A stretch of 64,000 nt of DNA from Owenia fusiformis (lineage: Eukaryota > Annelida > Polychaeta > Sabellida > Oweniidae), in NCBI GenBank assembly GCA_903813345.2, contig CAIIXF020000009.1:30416740-30480739 (forward strand). The letters are read 5' to 3'. The position numbers and the translations under genes are program-made. Each line of letters starts with the position of its first letter. The stretch's first letter is position 1. The notes beneath the pieces were generated by a model. That model did no database searches and was not told the DNA's origin. It was given only the letters and a program-made list of their open reading frames with translations. Below are positions 44,201 through 54,386 of this stretch, piece after piece.

Positions 44201-47200
44201 AAAGTCCATTCGGGTCTACAACCAACCAGCGCAATATCTTCCACTGAATATACCTCTTCAGTGTCAGCTTCGGTATCTCTTTCATCACAATGATTGCACT
44301 GCTTACACGGAATTCTAGACATCATGTCAGCATTGGCATGTTTAGGCCCTGGTCGGTATTCTAGCTCAAAGTTAAATTGTTGAAGTGACTCTAACCATCT
44401 CGCCAACTGCCCTTCTGGGTTGCGAAAATTCGTAAGCCACCGCAGTGAACTGTGGTCAGTTCGAATCTTGAATTTCACCCCAAACAGGTAGTTCCTGAAA
44501 TATTTAGTATAATTGACAACTGCAAATAATTCTTTGCGGGTCACACAATAGTTCTTTTCATGGGAGTTCAGTCTTTTGCTGGCATAATGGATAACCCGCT
44601 CTTCTCCATCCTGGATCTGAGATAAGACGGCACCTATCGACTCTCGACTCGCATCCGTATCTAAAATATATAAACAATCATCTCTTGGATATGCCAAGAT
44701 TGGGGCTGTCACCAGCTTCTGTTTCAATTCTTCAAACGCAGCCTGACATTCTGTTGTCCAGTTGAAGCGACTGTTCTTTTTAGTTAGGTCATGTAGAGGC
44801 CCAGCTGTCTCTGAAAAATTTTGTATGTGTTTCCTATAATAGGATACTCCTCCCAAAAACTGCCTAACTCCTTTCACAGTGGTGGGGGTTGCATACTCCT
44901 GGAGTTTTTCCACTTTCCTTGGATCTGGTCCCACTCCAGCGGAGGATACGACATGACCCAGGTATTCCACCTGTCTATGAAATAAACAACATTTGCTAGG
45001 CTTCAGTTTCAAGTGGGCTTCTCTCAGTCGTCCAAATACCTGTTCTAGTCGATAAACAGCTTCTGTATAGCTTGGAGCGAAGCTAATCACATCATCTAAG
45101 TAGACCAGGGTTCCTTCCGAATGCAATCCCTTCATCACTCGTTCCATCAGCCTACAAAAGGTTGAAGGTGCATTGGATAGGCCGAAGGGCATAACCACCC
45201 ACTGGTATAATCCTCCTCGAACAGCAAAGGCAGACTTCTCTCGAGCATCTGGATCAAGCTCGACTTGCCAATATCCTGATGCTAAGTCTAATGTACTCCA
45301 GAACTCGGAACCATCCATCATGTCCAGTGTCTCGTCGATACGAGGCAATGGAAAAGCATCTTTCTTGGTCACCGAATTCAAACGTCTGTAGTCCACGCAA
45401 AATCTCCAACTGCCGTCTTTCTTGTGCACTAACACTACTGGAGAAGCCCATGGACTTTGTGAGGGTTCAATGACTCCTTTGGCTAACATCTCTCCTACAA
45501 GTAAATTAACATCATTTTGTCTACATTGGGGAAGCCTCCGATACATCTGTCGTATAGGTTTGGATTCTTGTGTATCAATACTGTGTTGGACCAAATCTGT
45601 TCGGCCTAAGTCCAAATCTCCATTAGCAAACACATCAGCATTTCGTATCAACATTTCTTTCAACTGTCTAGTTTGTTGCGTATTTAATTCCCTGGAACTC
45701 CTGTCAAATAAATCATGTAAAAATGCAGGAAGTGTTTTAGAGTCCTCTTGGTCAGATTCCATCAAATGGGACTCATCGCTCCTGTCTGACCCCAACTTGG
45801 TTTGATCATCTTCATTTGAACTGCAAGACATTGCTTTCTCTGTCTCTTCGTTAAGTGTTGTAGCTGACAACTGATAGGTTTCTCCCTCAACTGCGGAAAA
45901 TACACCAATTTCAGTGCCTCTGGGAATCTCCAATTCCATTGAAGTATAATTATGTATTTCTACCTGAAAGGAGATTTTGGGATCAACTAATGTAGGGACC
46001 ACCTTCACTTCTGTCATCCCCATGATCTCTTGTGATTCTATCAAGCCTTCGTGAATTATCTTATCAGTGAGCTCTGCCTCAACACTGATTTGTGAGTATG
46101 GCGGTATCACCATCATCTCTTTATTACTGCTGATGCATATGGATCTCTCGGTAACAATATCCTCTTGGCCTGGGGACTCCGCCATTTCCTCTGATGAACT
46201 AGTGGAGTCCTGCAAAAGAGAATCAAGAAAAGATTGCTCTGGTAACCATGTCATCTTTGTATCCTCATTTGTAATCTCCCATTCCTGTGATAAGCAGTTC
46301 TCCTCTGCTTCTTGTTTGTTTAAGACTTCTTCTATCACGTCTGCAATTTCATCTACTGGGCTAGATGGGGCTGTGGAGAATTGATCTTCTTCCAGTGAAT
46401 CTGGTATAATCGGTTGGTAACCGAGATCAAAGCGTACACTACGTGATGATGGCGAAGGAGTGTCTGGTACAACTAATTGTAATGCTGAAGGGGGTATCTC
46501 ATTTGGCCCTGGAGAGTTACTTTGGCTCTCATTTGGCTCTGAAAATAAAATTTTATAATGGAGTTTCTCTGGATCTGGTTCTGTTGTAGTCCCTATCGAT
46601 CTACTCCTTTCTGGTTGTACATCTATGTCGGTTGGTTTTAACCCTTCCTCTTCTTCAGAGTCTGAAAATAAATCTGGTGTCATCATGTAACGGGACCTCA
46701 TGTTTGCTTCATGCTCTTGAGCATCTAAGGACCTCCTTAAATTATCAGTTGCTTCACTGGCATCCACAGAGATATTTGTCAGCTCTGACTCTTCCATAGG
46801 GTCTTCTACTGAAATTGAAATAGGCAATGAACTATCACTCTCTCCTGAGTCCTCTGTCATCTCACTGTTTGTCTCAAGGGAACTCTCTGACGTTACTGGC
46901 GTTTTCTTCTCTTGGACTTCAGGGTTGGAGTTAGTCCAATTTTCATCATCACTGGTTTGTTCTCGGACCACTGCAACTGTATCCTCTTCAAAAGTGAAGC
47001 GGCCCGTGCGGAAATCAAATTCAGCGCCAACTGCAGACAAGTAATCACATCCCAGGATTCCCTCGTCTCCCATGTGTGCTACCACAACATCTAAGGGGGT
47101 CTCGTGTCCTTCAAGACAGATAGTACATCGAGCTACTCCTAAAATTCCCATTGCGTCTCCACCTGCATGTAGGAATACACTCTCTGCGGGACGAAGTGGT

Positions 47201-49698
47201 GGTCGCCAACTGGACGGAATGCGCATGTAGATTTGTTCACTCATCATGGTCCGCCCTGCTCCAGTATCTATAAGAAAACAAATAGGAACACCACAGACTT
47301 CACCTTCAGCTATTAACTTACGGACCCTCTCTCCAGAGCGAAGTTTTCTCCCAGACTCCAATTCTTGCCCGAATTGATTCAAAACCTGTACTCTTGCGGA
47401 CTTTTCTTGAGAAGTACTGTCTGTGGTTCTCTGGTTTGTTTCATTTTGTCGTTCTTCGTTCCTCTTCCTGGAGTAACAATCTTCAGCACGATGTCCAAGT
47501 TTATGACAATAAGTACATTCAAGCCTTGGTTCCTCCCTCCGTTTCCTGGCAAGGCAATCCACTAAACGATGCCCTGGCTTGCGGCAATAAAAACATTCGA
47601 GGTTGGGCCTCCCAGTCCTCTCTTTGGTCACATCAAGTTGTCCAGATAACTCCTTTCCTAATTTGGCAAAATTCTCGTTCATCCCTCTCTGGAAACTCGC
47701 CGTCAATTCCTTCAGGGTCTGTAAGGTGAGCTGTTGGAATTCGTCTTCCGTCGTCTTAGAGTCGACAGCACTAACTCGATCTTTGACTCTGGGTTTCAAT
47801 CCCTTCCTCATCCGCTCGGATTCTATATAGGATTCTTCCTTTAGGGACACTTCTATCGCTTTGTCTAGGGTACCACATTCTTTGAAATGTACTGCTCGTT
47901 TGATATCTTCATCGGGTATGGCTTGTTCAAAGGCCTGTCGTGCTAATCTATCTTGTGCCGATCGATTCATCTCTGGGTAAGCAAGGGCAGTAAGTCTGCG
48001 AATATCTTGCCCTAAAGTCTGTAAAGGTTCTCTTGGTTTTCGGATTCGCCCCATCAGTTCTGCTTGATACAGTTCAGCTTTCCCCTCGGGTCCGAATCTC
48101 TTGTTTAAAGCTGAAACAAGTTGAGAAAAAGAATAGTCTGGTTCCATTTCCAGAACCATCTGTTGGGCCTGGCCTCTAAGGCTTGTAGCTAAAAACTGTT
48201 TCTTCTCTCTCTCACTCCAATTGTTGGCATCCACACACATCCTGAAATAAGCAAGATAATCAATCCAGGGAGTAGTGCCATCATAGGTATCTGGTTTAAT
48301 CCTGGTCTTACTTTGTGGTTTGTCTCTCTCTCTTAATACCAGTTCAGCCAACTGAGAGTTTTGGTCTGTCATCTGTGCAGCTTGTTTATCATTTTCCAAA
48401 ACCTTTTTGGCCAAGTCCGCCATCACTCTAATTGTCTCAGTCAACATAGGCGATGAGGTTTCGGGTGTATTCTGATGTGGATTTCCTGAAGAAGGCTCAT
48501 CCTGATCATACACATGTGGCTTCTTTTCTGAAAATAAATCTTGTGAGGGTCTGGAATCCCTTATCTCAGCTTGACTTTGATCCCTCTGTGGCAAGAGAGT
48601 TCTGCGACAGGGTGTTGAGTCCAAGCGAGGTTGGCGTCTAAGTGCCCAAGGTTTTGCAGCCTTCTGAGACTCTGCCTCTGATTCATCCTGAAATGAACAA
48701 GGGGGTTCAACTTCCCGTTCTTCTATAGGGAATTGTTCACGAAGATTTGGTCTAGACCCAGGTACGTCCAGACCAACTGGTTTAGGGCTCTGTTGTCCTT
48801 CCCTCATAGCTTGACAAAGAGTTTGCGTCATATTCATCATCTGTGACTTCAAGGCACCAATCTCTCCTCCTATATGGGATTGGATGGCCTCTGCATTAGT
48901 CTCCATTTGGTTCTGTAAAACATTTATGTTACCAACTATTTGACTCTGTAAAATACCTGTATTGGCCTCAATTTTATTCTGTAACGTATCTGCATTGGCC
49001 TCTATTCGGCTTTGTAAAACATCTGCATTGGCCACCAGATCAGACTGTACTTGTCTTACTTGCTGTCCAAGTTGTTTTATATCTCCTGCCTGCATACTCC
49101 CTTGTTCTCTCAGCTGATACTTGATAGTATTCATCTGTTGCTGCAGGTCATTTTGTCTAGTTTCCATGCCTGTAAAACTCAATGTCAGGTTCTCTGGCTT
49201 CAACCTTTCTGGAACTGGCATAGGATAACCTGAGTTGGGCCTCATCATAGTTGATGTCCGGGGCTGCTGAACATCTCTAGGTCTCTTGTAGCTTTGTTCC
49301 ATCCCAAAGTTGAAAGAATCCATCTGGCCTGCTCCAGTCCAGTATCCTGTACTCTGGGGTACCTGTCTTTTCAGCCCTGGCGGGGATTCGAACATCTGTT
49401 TCTTCTGGACCGCACCTGAAATTGGAAAGATCAATGGATCCTTACCAGCTGGGTTCGCACCCAGATTTGCAAGTCTTTTTGCAGCTGCTTCTGCTTCTAA
49501 GGAGCTAAGCTCAGATCCCACGGAACTCTGCGAGGTTATGTCATCTGTCCCTGTCTTAGGAACTGCTATAGTGTCATCAAAAGGTATTGGGTTCTTTCCT
49601 CCTTGAGGATCCTGTTCTCTGAAGACCACTGTCTTATCTGGCGTTGGTGGTGCAGTTTCTCTCAACTGATCTCCGGCTTGGTCATCTTTACTGGCCAT
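41290..49698 (-). CDS. Gag-Pol polyprotein with two retropepsin domains, 2802 aa
   Basis: A single uninterrupted frame with no gag/pol frameshift. Residues: Gln/Asn-rich coiled coil about 172-300; gag capsid-like region about 465-640; two CCHC knuckles (702-715 and 728-741); protease with DTG at 811-813 and an ILG near 881; a long acidic Ser/Glu linker (about 905-1385); reverse transcriptase with YLDD at 1533-1536; RNase H with TDAS at 1681-1684; integrase with H1920, H1927, C1957, C1960 and D1989, D2049, E2085 (35 residues between the last two); a GPF motif near 2226. After the integrase comes a second retropepsin-like domain with DTG at 2414-2416, then a basic Pro/Ser-rich tail. At 2802 residues it is far longer than usual Gypsy polyproteins. 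All catalytic residues I can check are present. Function: copy-and-paste transposition. Confidence 0.96.
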   Translation of the reverse strand: MASKDDQAGDQLRETAPPTPDKTVVFREQDPQGGKNPIPFDDTIAVPKTGTDDITSQSSVGSELSSLEAEAAAKRLANLGANPAGKDPLIFPISGAVQKKQMFESPPGLKRQVPQSTGYWTGAGQMDSFNFGMEQSYKRPRDVQQPRTSTMMRPNSGYPMPVPERLKPENLTLSFTGMETRQNDLQQQMNTIKYQLREQGSMQAGDIKQLGQQVRQVQSDLVANADVLQSRIEANADTLQNKIEANTGILQSQIVGNINVLQNQMETNAEAIQSHIGGEIGALKSQMMNMTQTLCQAMREGQQSPKPVGLDVPGSRPNLREQFPIEEREVEPPCSFQDESEAESQKAAKPWALRRQPRLDSTPCRRTLLPQRDQSQAEIRDSRPSQDLFSEKKPHVYDQDEPSSGNPHQNTPETSSPMLTETIRVMADLAKKVLENDKQAAQMTDQNSQLAELVLRERDKPQSKTRIKPDTYDGTTPWIDYLAYFRMCVDANNWSEREKKQFLATSLRGQAQQMVLEMEPDYSFSQLVSALNKRFGPEGKAELYQAELMGRIRKPREPLQTLGQDIRRLTALAYPEMNRSAQDRLARQAFEQAIPDEDIKRAVHFKECGTLDKAIEVSLKEESYIESERMRKGLKPRVKDRVSAVDSKTTEDEFQQLTLQTLKELTASFQRGMNENFAKLGKELSGQLDVTKERTGRPNLECFYCRKPGHRLVDCLARKRREEPRLECTYCHKLGHRAEDCYSRKRNEERQNETNQRTTDSTSQEKSARVQVLNQFGQELESGRKLRSGERVRKLIAEGEVCGVPICFLIDTGAGRTMMSEQIYMRIPSSWRPPLRPAESVFLHAGGDAMGILGVARCTICLEGHETPLDVVVAHMGDEGILGCDYLSAVGAEFDFRTGRFTFEEDTVAVVREQTSDDENWTNSNPEVQEKKTPVTSESSLETNSEMTEDSGESDSSLPISISVEDPMEESELTNISVDASEATDNLRRSLDAQEHEANMRSRYMMTPDLFSDSEEEEGLKPTDIDVQPERSRSIGTTTEPDPEKLHYKILFSEPNESQSNSPGPNEIPPSALQLVVPDTPSPSSRSVRFDLGYQPIIPDSLEEDQFSTAPSSPVDEIADVIEEVLNKQEAEENCLSQEWEITNEDTKMTWLPEQSFLDSLLQDSTSSSEEMAESPGQEDIVTERSICISSNKEMMVIPPYSQISVEAELTDKIIHEGLIESQEIMGMTEVKVVPTLVDPKISFQVEIHNYTSMELEIPRGTEIGVFSAVEGETYQLSATTLNEETEKAMSCSSNEDDQTKLGSDRSDESHLMESDQEDSKTLPAFLHDLFDRSSRELNTQQTRQLKEMLIRNADVFANGDLDLGRTDLVQHSIDTQESKPIRQMYRRLPQCRQNDVNLLVGEMLAKGVIEPSQSPWASPVVLVHKKDGSWRFCVDYRRLNSVTKKDAFPLPRIDETLDMMDGSEFWSTLDLASGYWQVELDPDAREKSAFAVRGGLYQWVVMPFGLSNAPSTFCRLMERVMKGLHSEGTLVYLDDVISFAPSYTEAVYRLEQVFGRLREAHLKLKPSKCCLFHRQVEYLGHVVSSAGVGPDPRKVEKLQEYATPTTVKGVRQFLGGVSYYRKHIQNFSETAGPLHDLTKKNSRFNWTTECQAAFEELKQKLVTAPILAYPRDDCLYILDTDASRESIGAVLSQIQDGEERVIHYASKRLNSHEKNYCVTRKELFAVVNYTKYFRNYLFGVKFKIRTDHSSLRWLTNFRNPEGQLARWLESLQQFNFELEYRPGPKHANADMMSRIPCKQCNHCDERDTEADTEEVYSVEDIALVGCRPEWTLSAIAEAQQQDPDIAPIFSAKLKSERRPSWESISYDSPATKCYWNQWDRLMVEQGVLCRRWESEDGKVVQPQLITPTPLKSLVLEMSHANKLAGHFGVRKTLDKCRKRYYWYKQRGDVQTMVRACHVCGSMRRPQKLLRAPMQVQGISEPMERFAVDIVGPLPETPRRNKVIMVCSDYFSKWVEAFPLPNQEAVTVANKMVEEVVCRYGAPRELHSDQGRNFEANVFQELCSLLGVHKTRTTPFHPQSDGLVERYNRTLRETMIKLLQPDGHQRDWDLQIPYALFAYRTAVHESTGETPAMMLFGRELNTPIDLLVENLDDEGKPEDYLTSLKENFQKVYARAQGILKNSSLLQKTAYDRRLEGKEYSRGQAVWYKNMIRKKGISPKLQTKWVGPFQVLKKISDVTYRIIEWGKSRAKPKVVHFNQLKPYEAELPTKWRILEQWDNSSTEVDPFSQDEEGTKDPLKVETPERESLPEEKPHSQEADSLVRGLIDSCLNFLSEETKYKPDSTEIQAPSSSTPPSEGRRSRKRPRRLEDYDCTMLQEQDLPSSPLAETVFRLRKMAMMTVEGQIGGISVDFLIDTGTNRTMISEEAYNAIAQSRRPPLHQVNNTFIQADGSNIEVLGVIRTPLIIKEHQMRVEIVVARIDYPGILGMDYLVGASAVLDFTRRAFHLGVKNVSVFQKRQAQRMRIPDGHNHPEDVTGVVCALRPEKSRPPRNTSEIEKAESGEGSPTHEDNQLMTTSSSGSIPLQDAVEFVDKLDRSSEDAVRAIGRQKPKVSFQIEESLKPSVKKWSMSADGNKAGRRTKSRPRRFTPHKRTQGKKTTTDLFQGEGTAKPPDQDEKPLDLSVGKGPPTNQSQSWGESSTPTATASIRFTPPSSIEFSDGRGKPGTWVQGRIERSAERPLASTSMPQLYTFRVPELSQGQHIKSELILKKYYRIQRDPEIKAVHSFLLGSVDHNPDPRQTEKK
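42169..42516 (-). other. Second retropepsin-like domain after integrase (residues 2395-2510)
   Basis: The pattern is FLIDTGTNRTMIS, then an ADG-containing loop, then GILGMDYL. This matches the order of the first protease (FLIDTGAGRTMMS, an AGGD loop, ILGCDYL; nucleotides 46984-47337). The two are clearly related within the same polyprotein, yet only about a third to a half of residues agree by eye, so this is not a recent DNA duplication. Both keep the DTG triad. Confidence 0.9.
46984..47337 (-). other. First retropepsin domain (residues 788-905)
   Basis: It lies in the usual place between the zinc knuckles and reverse transcriptase. DTG at 811-813 and hydrophobic-hydrophobic-Gly (ILG) near 881 are the catalytic and flap-supporting motifs. 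Confidence 0.93.
47476..47595 (-). other. Two CCHC zinc knuckles (residues 702-741)
   Basis: The motifs CFYCRKPGHRLVDC and CTYCHKLGHRAEDC, both C-x2-C-x4-H-x4-C, mark the nucleocapsid part of Gag that binds genomic RNA. Confidence 0.97.
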
Positions 49699-49774
49699 AT
49701 TTATGAAATATCACCAATCTACAAAATATAAGCAAACTGAAAACTGCACTCGACTCAGCTGACTTTATCTATCT

Positions 49775-49792
49775 ATCCCACCGCTGCCACCA
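49775..49792 (-). promoter_or_regulatory. Primer binding site for tRNA-Leu
   Basis: On the element strand TGGTGGCAGCGGTGGGAT begins one base after the 5' LTR. Its complement ends CCGCTGCCACCA, matching the acceptor and T-arm end of animal tRNA-Leu of the AAG/TAG type plus CCA, from memory of tRNA sequences. Confidence 0.85.
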
Positions 49793-49793
49793 G

Positions 49794-52700
49794 TGTAACG
49801 AACGGCTCCAACCTCCGTGGTAGTGTGTATATGGTGTTATGATTTGGGAAGTTGGGGTTCGTTTGTTTAAAAAGGGGTGAGACGTCTTTGGGCGTGTCGG
49901 GGTCGGTTGACACTTTTACTTCAGCCGAGTCTACTGCCTCTAAATAATAATGACAAACACAGTAATTCAGTTTACTTATGAAAAGAAATTAGCTCTATTT
50001 AGGCTGTTATTAGCCCACGAAGTGTTACAAAAATAAATCGAGAATGTCTCTAGCTTTGTATTGATTGTATCTCTAATGTATCAAGTATCTTGCATCCAAT
50101 GTCTATATCTGCTTCAATAATGTCTATGAGTATATGGGTCTCTATATCTCTCTAAATGTCTATGGCCGTGTCTGATTCTCTGTGTCTGGCTTGTTTCCTG
50201 TTATAAAGGTCTCTTACTCTGTATCTGTTCCTCTCAATAATAAAGTTCTCTACTCGATGAACCTGAAATTACAATCCCTGGAAAGACAGGTCTGGAACAG
50301 AAGCTCTGAAATAGAATGCCTACAAAGCAAACTCTGAAATGGAATGCCTACAAAGCAATCCCTGAAATGGAATGCCTATAAAGCAAACTCTGAAATGAAG
50401 AAGGCAAACCCTGAAAATATATAGAAAGTAAACTCCAAAATGGAATGCCTACAAAGCAAACTCTGAAATGGAATGCCTACAAAGCAAACTCTGAAATGGA
50501 ATGCCTACAAAGCAAACCCTGAAATGGAATGCCTACAAAGCAAACTCTGAAATAGAATGCCTACAAAGCAAACTCTGAAATAGAATGCCTACAAAGCAAA
50601 CTCTGAAATGGAATGCCTACAAAGCAAACTCTGAAATAGAATGCCTACAAAGCAAACTCTGAAATGGAATGCCTACAAAGCAAACTCTGAAATGGAATGC
50701 CTACAAAGCAAACCCTGAAAGGTAGAAGGCAAACCCTGAAAATATATAGAAGGCAAACCCTGGAAATATATAGAAAGTAAACTCTGAAATGGAATGCCTA
50801 CAAAGCAAACTCTGAAATGGAATGCCTACAAAGCAAACTCTGAAATGGAATGCCTACAAAGCAAACCCTGAAAGGTAGAAGGCAAACCCTGAAAATATAT
50901 AGAAGGCAAACCCTGGAAATATATAGAAAGTAAACTCTAAAATTGAATGCCTACAAAGCAAACTCTGAAATGGAATGCCTACAAAGCAACTCTGAAATAG
51001 AATGCCTACAAAGCAAACTCTGAAATGGAATGCCTACAAAGCAAACCCTGAAAGGTAGAAGGCAAACCCTGGAAATATATAGAAGGCAAACCCTGGAAAT
51101 ATATAGAAAGCAAACTCTGAAATGGAATGCCTACAAAGCAAACTCTGAAATGGAATGCCTACAAAGCAAACTCTGAAATGGAATGCCTACAAAGCAAACT
51201 CTGAAATGGAATGCCTACAAAGCAAACCCTGAAAGGTAGAAGGCAAACCCTGAAAATATATAGAAGGCAACTCTGGAAATATATAGAAGGCAAACCCTGA
51301 AAAGGAATGCCTACAAAGCAAACCCTGAAAAATAGAATGCCTACAAAGCAAACTCGGTTGTCAATCAAAGTCGGTCACCACCTCTGGAAATACACAAAAG
51401 TCCTGAAAATACACCAAATTCTCGGCAATTGCACAGACTCTGGATCACCTCCAGAATCTTACAAATACTCCCAAGATCCGGATCAGCACCTAAAAATACA
51501 CAGTCTGTGTGAATACTCCTAGTCCAGACAGCATCTGAAAATACACAAAGTCTCTGCTTATACAATGAGTCTGGACAGCATCTGAAAATACACAAAGTCT
51601 CTGCTTTGTAAATACACCTGGTCCGGACAGCTCCTGAAAATACACAAAGTCTCTGCTCATACAATGAGTCTGGACAGCATCTGAAAATATACAAAGTCTC
51701 TACTTTGCAAATACACCTGGTCCGGACAGCTCCTGAAAATACACAAGGTCTCTGCTCATACAATGAGTCTGGACAGCATCTGAAAATACACAAAGTCTCT
51801 GCTTTGCAAATACACCTGGTCCGGACAGCTCCTGAAAATACACAAGGTCTCTGCTCATACAATGAGTCTGGACAGCATCTGAAAATACACAAAGTCTCTG
51901 CTTTGCAAATACACCTGGTCCGGACAGCTCCTGAAAATACACAAGGTCTCTGCTCATACAATGAGTCTGGACAGCATCTGAAAATATATACTGTCTACTC
52001 GACTACACCTGGTCTGGACAACATCTGAAAATATACACAGTCTCTTCTCTGCATACTCTTGATCCGGATCACATCTGAAAATACAAAGTGCTGAAAACAA
52101 ATAAAGTTCTGAAATAAAATCCCTAAAATAAATCAAAGTTCCAAACCAAAGTCAACTGAAATAAGTTGAAGTTAAATTCCACTAACAATTGTTATCCAAA
52201 ATATATCTCTATAGAAGTATTTCTATTAAAGTGAAAGAATTTCAAAGTACCTGAGATCGAATCTCTTGATTGATATTGCTTGAATTTGAAAGAACTCAAT
52301 TCCACAATTCTGAAACGTATTGACTCGCTCCTCAAACGTATGTACTGAACCTGAAAGAAAGACTCCTTGATATGTTCCCCTTGAACCTGAAATAAAGACT
52401 GAGCTAAGCTCACTGCTTCCCGCCTTATATAGTCCCTGTAACAAAATAGTTCGCCTTCCGCGGTAAGAAAATATCACTCCGCCGGTCATCCAAGTATTTT
52501 GGGCTAAAAACATATAATTTTACAGTGGCGGGGATAGATTGGAACGATAAATAACTCTAGAATGTTTTTATAAAAGATAGGAGCTTGAATAATGTCGATA
52601 AACTGCAAAATATCAGCAAAATTACCAACCGGAAGTTAAATTCGAAACGTTTTCAAGTCAAAATCTGACGAAGCAATTCCCTATAATTTCTAACAAATGA

Positions 52701-53032
52701 TAAAGATTTGGACCTTGAAGGGTATCTAATTCGAAACTCTACACCTCTAACTTAGTCTAGGACGGCTAAAAGTGAAGTAACTTAGCTTATGTGTTGAGAA
52801 ATCGAAGGGTGAAAATATAAATTGGACTCGTTCCTTATATGGGCAAAACTAAGATGGCAGCCTCCATTACGTCGCCAAAAATAACACCAGTTCACGAAAA
52901 ATGAATGAAATTTCTGTAAAGTCTAATAATCTACTGTAATCATCGTCTAAAGGGACAATATGTGAACTCTGGCAGGTAAGTACCACTCAATCAATCACAC
53001 ATAGGGATGAACTGGCTTGAAATTTCGTTACA
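49794..53032 (-). repeat. 5' LTR of the Gypsy element (3239 bp)
   Basis: Right-hand copy of the LTR, upstream of gag on the element strand. It carries the same two tandem arrays as the 3' LTR (28-bp array at about 50302-51350, 100-bp array at about 51508-51998). Confidence 0.95.
52424..52431 (-). promoter_or_regulatory. Possible LTR TATA box
   Basis: TATATAAG on the element strand about 600 bases into the 5' LTR, followed by GC-rich GGCGGGAAG. If used, U3 would be about 0.6 kb and both tandem arrays would lie in the transcribed leader. Inference from motif alone. Confidence 0.4.
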
Positions 53033-53383
53033 TTATGTTATGTTATTGTGTTTTATTTCAGTTTATAATAAAATCATATACATCAAATAAGATGGAAGAC
53101 CCCCTAATGGGAGTATTATCCATATTACAACGTAAAATAGTGAAAAAAATACAAAATGTCTACACACCACTGAACCCCATCTCCACCTCAGTCCCCCCCC
53201 CACAACCACATGTACAATGCCTTTAGAAAAAGAGCAGTTGATCGAGTGCCAGAAATGTGTCTCAGGATAAACTGAATAGTATGGGTCAGTTTAAGGTCAT
53301 GTTTATTGATATATGTTAATTTTGTGGTCATCTTCAACACTGAATGTTTAGTTATGCATTTAATCATAACTTTTGCTTTGATA
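53033..53383. other. Short spacer between retrotransposon and DNA transposon
   Basis: 351 bp with a C run near 53200 and no supported gene. It ends with TGATA, the target duplication of the next element. Confidence 0.6.
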
Positions 53384-53746
53384 CACTGTGGCTAGTCGAT
53401 CAATGTGGATGCAGTCATGTATATGCAATGTTTCGTGGGTTCCCGCGTACATTATAGGGAATGGGGTCGTTGAAAAAATATGACAGAAAATCGAGGTAAG
53501 TAATCTCAGAGTTTCTACTTAACATATTGACTTGAAATCTTGCATACATATTCAATATACATAGTATGACAATGTGTGAAAGTTTCAGCTAGCATATTCC
53601 TGTTATAGGGAAGATATTTGAACAACATTTCGTAAACGTCAACATATATGTATCAAATGGATTCAACTATGTATCATTTGGATTCAGAACGGTAACAAAT
53701 GGATGCTATAATAAATTATGCTTTTATCATGATGATTTATTTACAG

Positions 53747-54228
53747 ATGGACAACTGGCCAGATTTTCTTTGCATCCATTGTTCGGATAAAGATTCCTTA
53801 TTCAGTGAAGTAATTAGCCACACCATTACAATGCACCCTCATGAAGAATTTAAAATTGATAGACTTTATATAGACCCGTCAACTGGAAAATGCCATTACA
53901 GAAGAAAAAACTATGGTTTCATCCTTAATACTGTTAATTTGAAAAACGGGTCCATAACATGTAATGATGACAATGAAGATGTTGAAATTAGGTACGCCAA
54001 TCAAGTGAATTCAGAGCCCAAGAACCATCAACCCACTGAAATACCCACAGATCAAGTTTCAGAGTCATTAACATTACTTGAAAGTGACAATGAGCAGCCA
54101 ACAGATGGACCATCTGTAAATCTTGATGATTTTGTCAGCTCAGCTGAAAGAGCCTACAGATTCCTTGAAACAAATGACCCAAATTCAAGAATTATATCAT
54201 CTATTTACAATTTTTTTTTGAAATCGTG
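53747..54228 (+). CDS. Transposon exon with C2H2-like finger, unknown function
   Basis: Acceptor TTTATTTACAG leads straight into ATGGACAAC; donor TCGTG|GTAAGT. The 160 codons start MDNWPDFLCIHC and form C-x2-C-x12-H-x4-H, followed by a TGKCHYRRKNYGF segment and an acidic, Pro/Thr-rich tail. The finger suggests DNA or protein binding. I do not recognise the protein. It leaves in phase 2, but the next exon-like frame needs phase 1, so this copy may be broken, possibly near the run of nine Ts at 54211-54219. Confidence 0.65.
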
Positions 54229-54259
54229 GTAAGTGGAATCTTTCCAATTACCAATATAG

Positions 54260-54386
54260 CATTATTATTGTTTTTGGACACTGTGGACTATTTCACCGCT
54301 CCATGTGCCAAACAAGTAAGATACAGAAAGGAAACTAAATACTTTTGGTTCATGGGCTTTCGTCTGTTTCATGGGAAGTTTCTGAG
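54260..54386 (+). pseudogene. Next exon of the transposon gene, out of phase
   Basis: Acceptor CAATATAG, donor CTGAG|GTAAGA. One frame is open throughout and encodes an aromatic/basic segment ending YFWFMGFRLFHGKFLR. Joined to the previous exon in its own frame it would instead hit a stop after about 25 codons. A further 35-nt exon candidate (54666-54700, TTTTTTTAG before, GTAAGA after) continues the open frame. Evidence for a real but decayed gene. Confidence 0.45.

Larger units (their letters stand above)
37256..53032 (-). mobile_element. Complete Ty3/Gypsy-type LTR retrotransposon, 15.8 kb
   Basis: LTRs start and end with TGTAACGAA/TTCGTTACA and flank one 2802-codon gag-pol frame on the minus strand. 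The PBS and PPT are in the right places. TTAT is found just outside both ends (37252-37255 and 53033-53036), consistent with a 4-bp target duplication. Outside a length-variable minisatellite the two LTRs differ at only a few bases by eye (for example near 37651 against 50190), so the insertion is young. Domain order PR-RT-RNase H-IN places it in the Gypsy group. No env-like frame was found. It sits between the aminopeptidase gene and a DNA transposon. Confidence 0.96.

Noticed and set aside
41433-49606. Many plus-strand open frames opposite the retrotransposon gene
   Set aside because: Shadows of the 2802-codon frame; none has recognisable domains.
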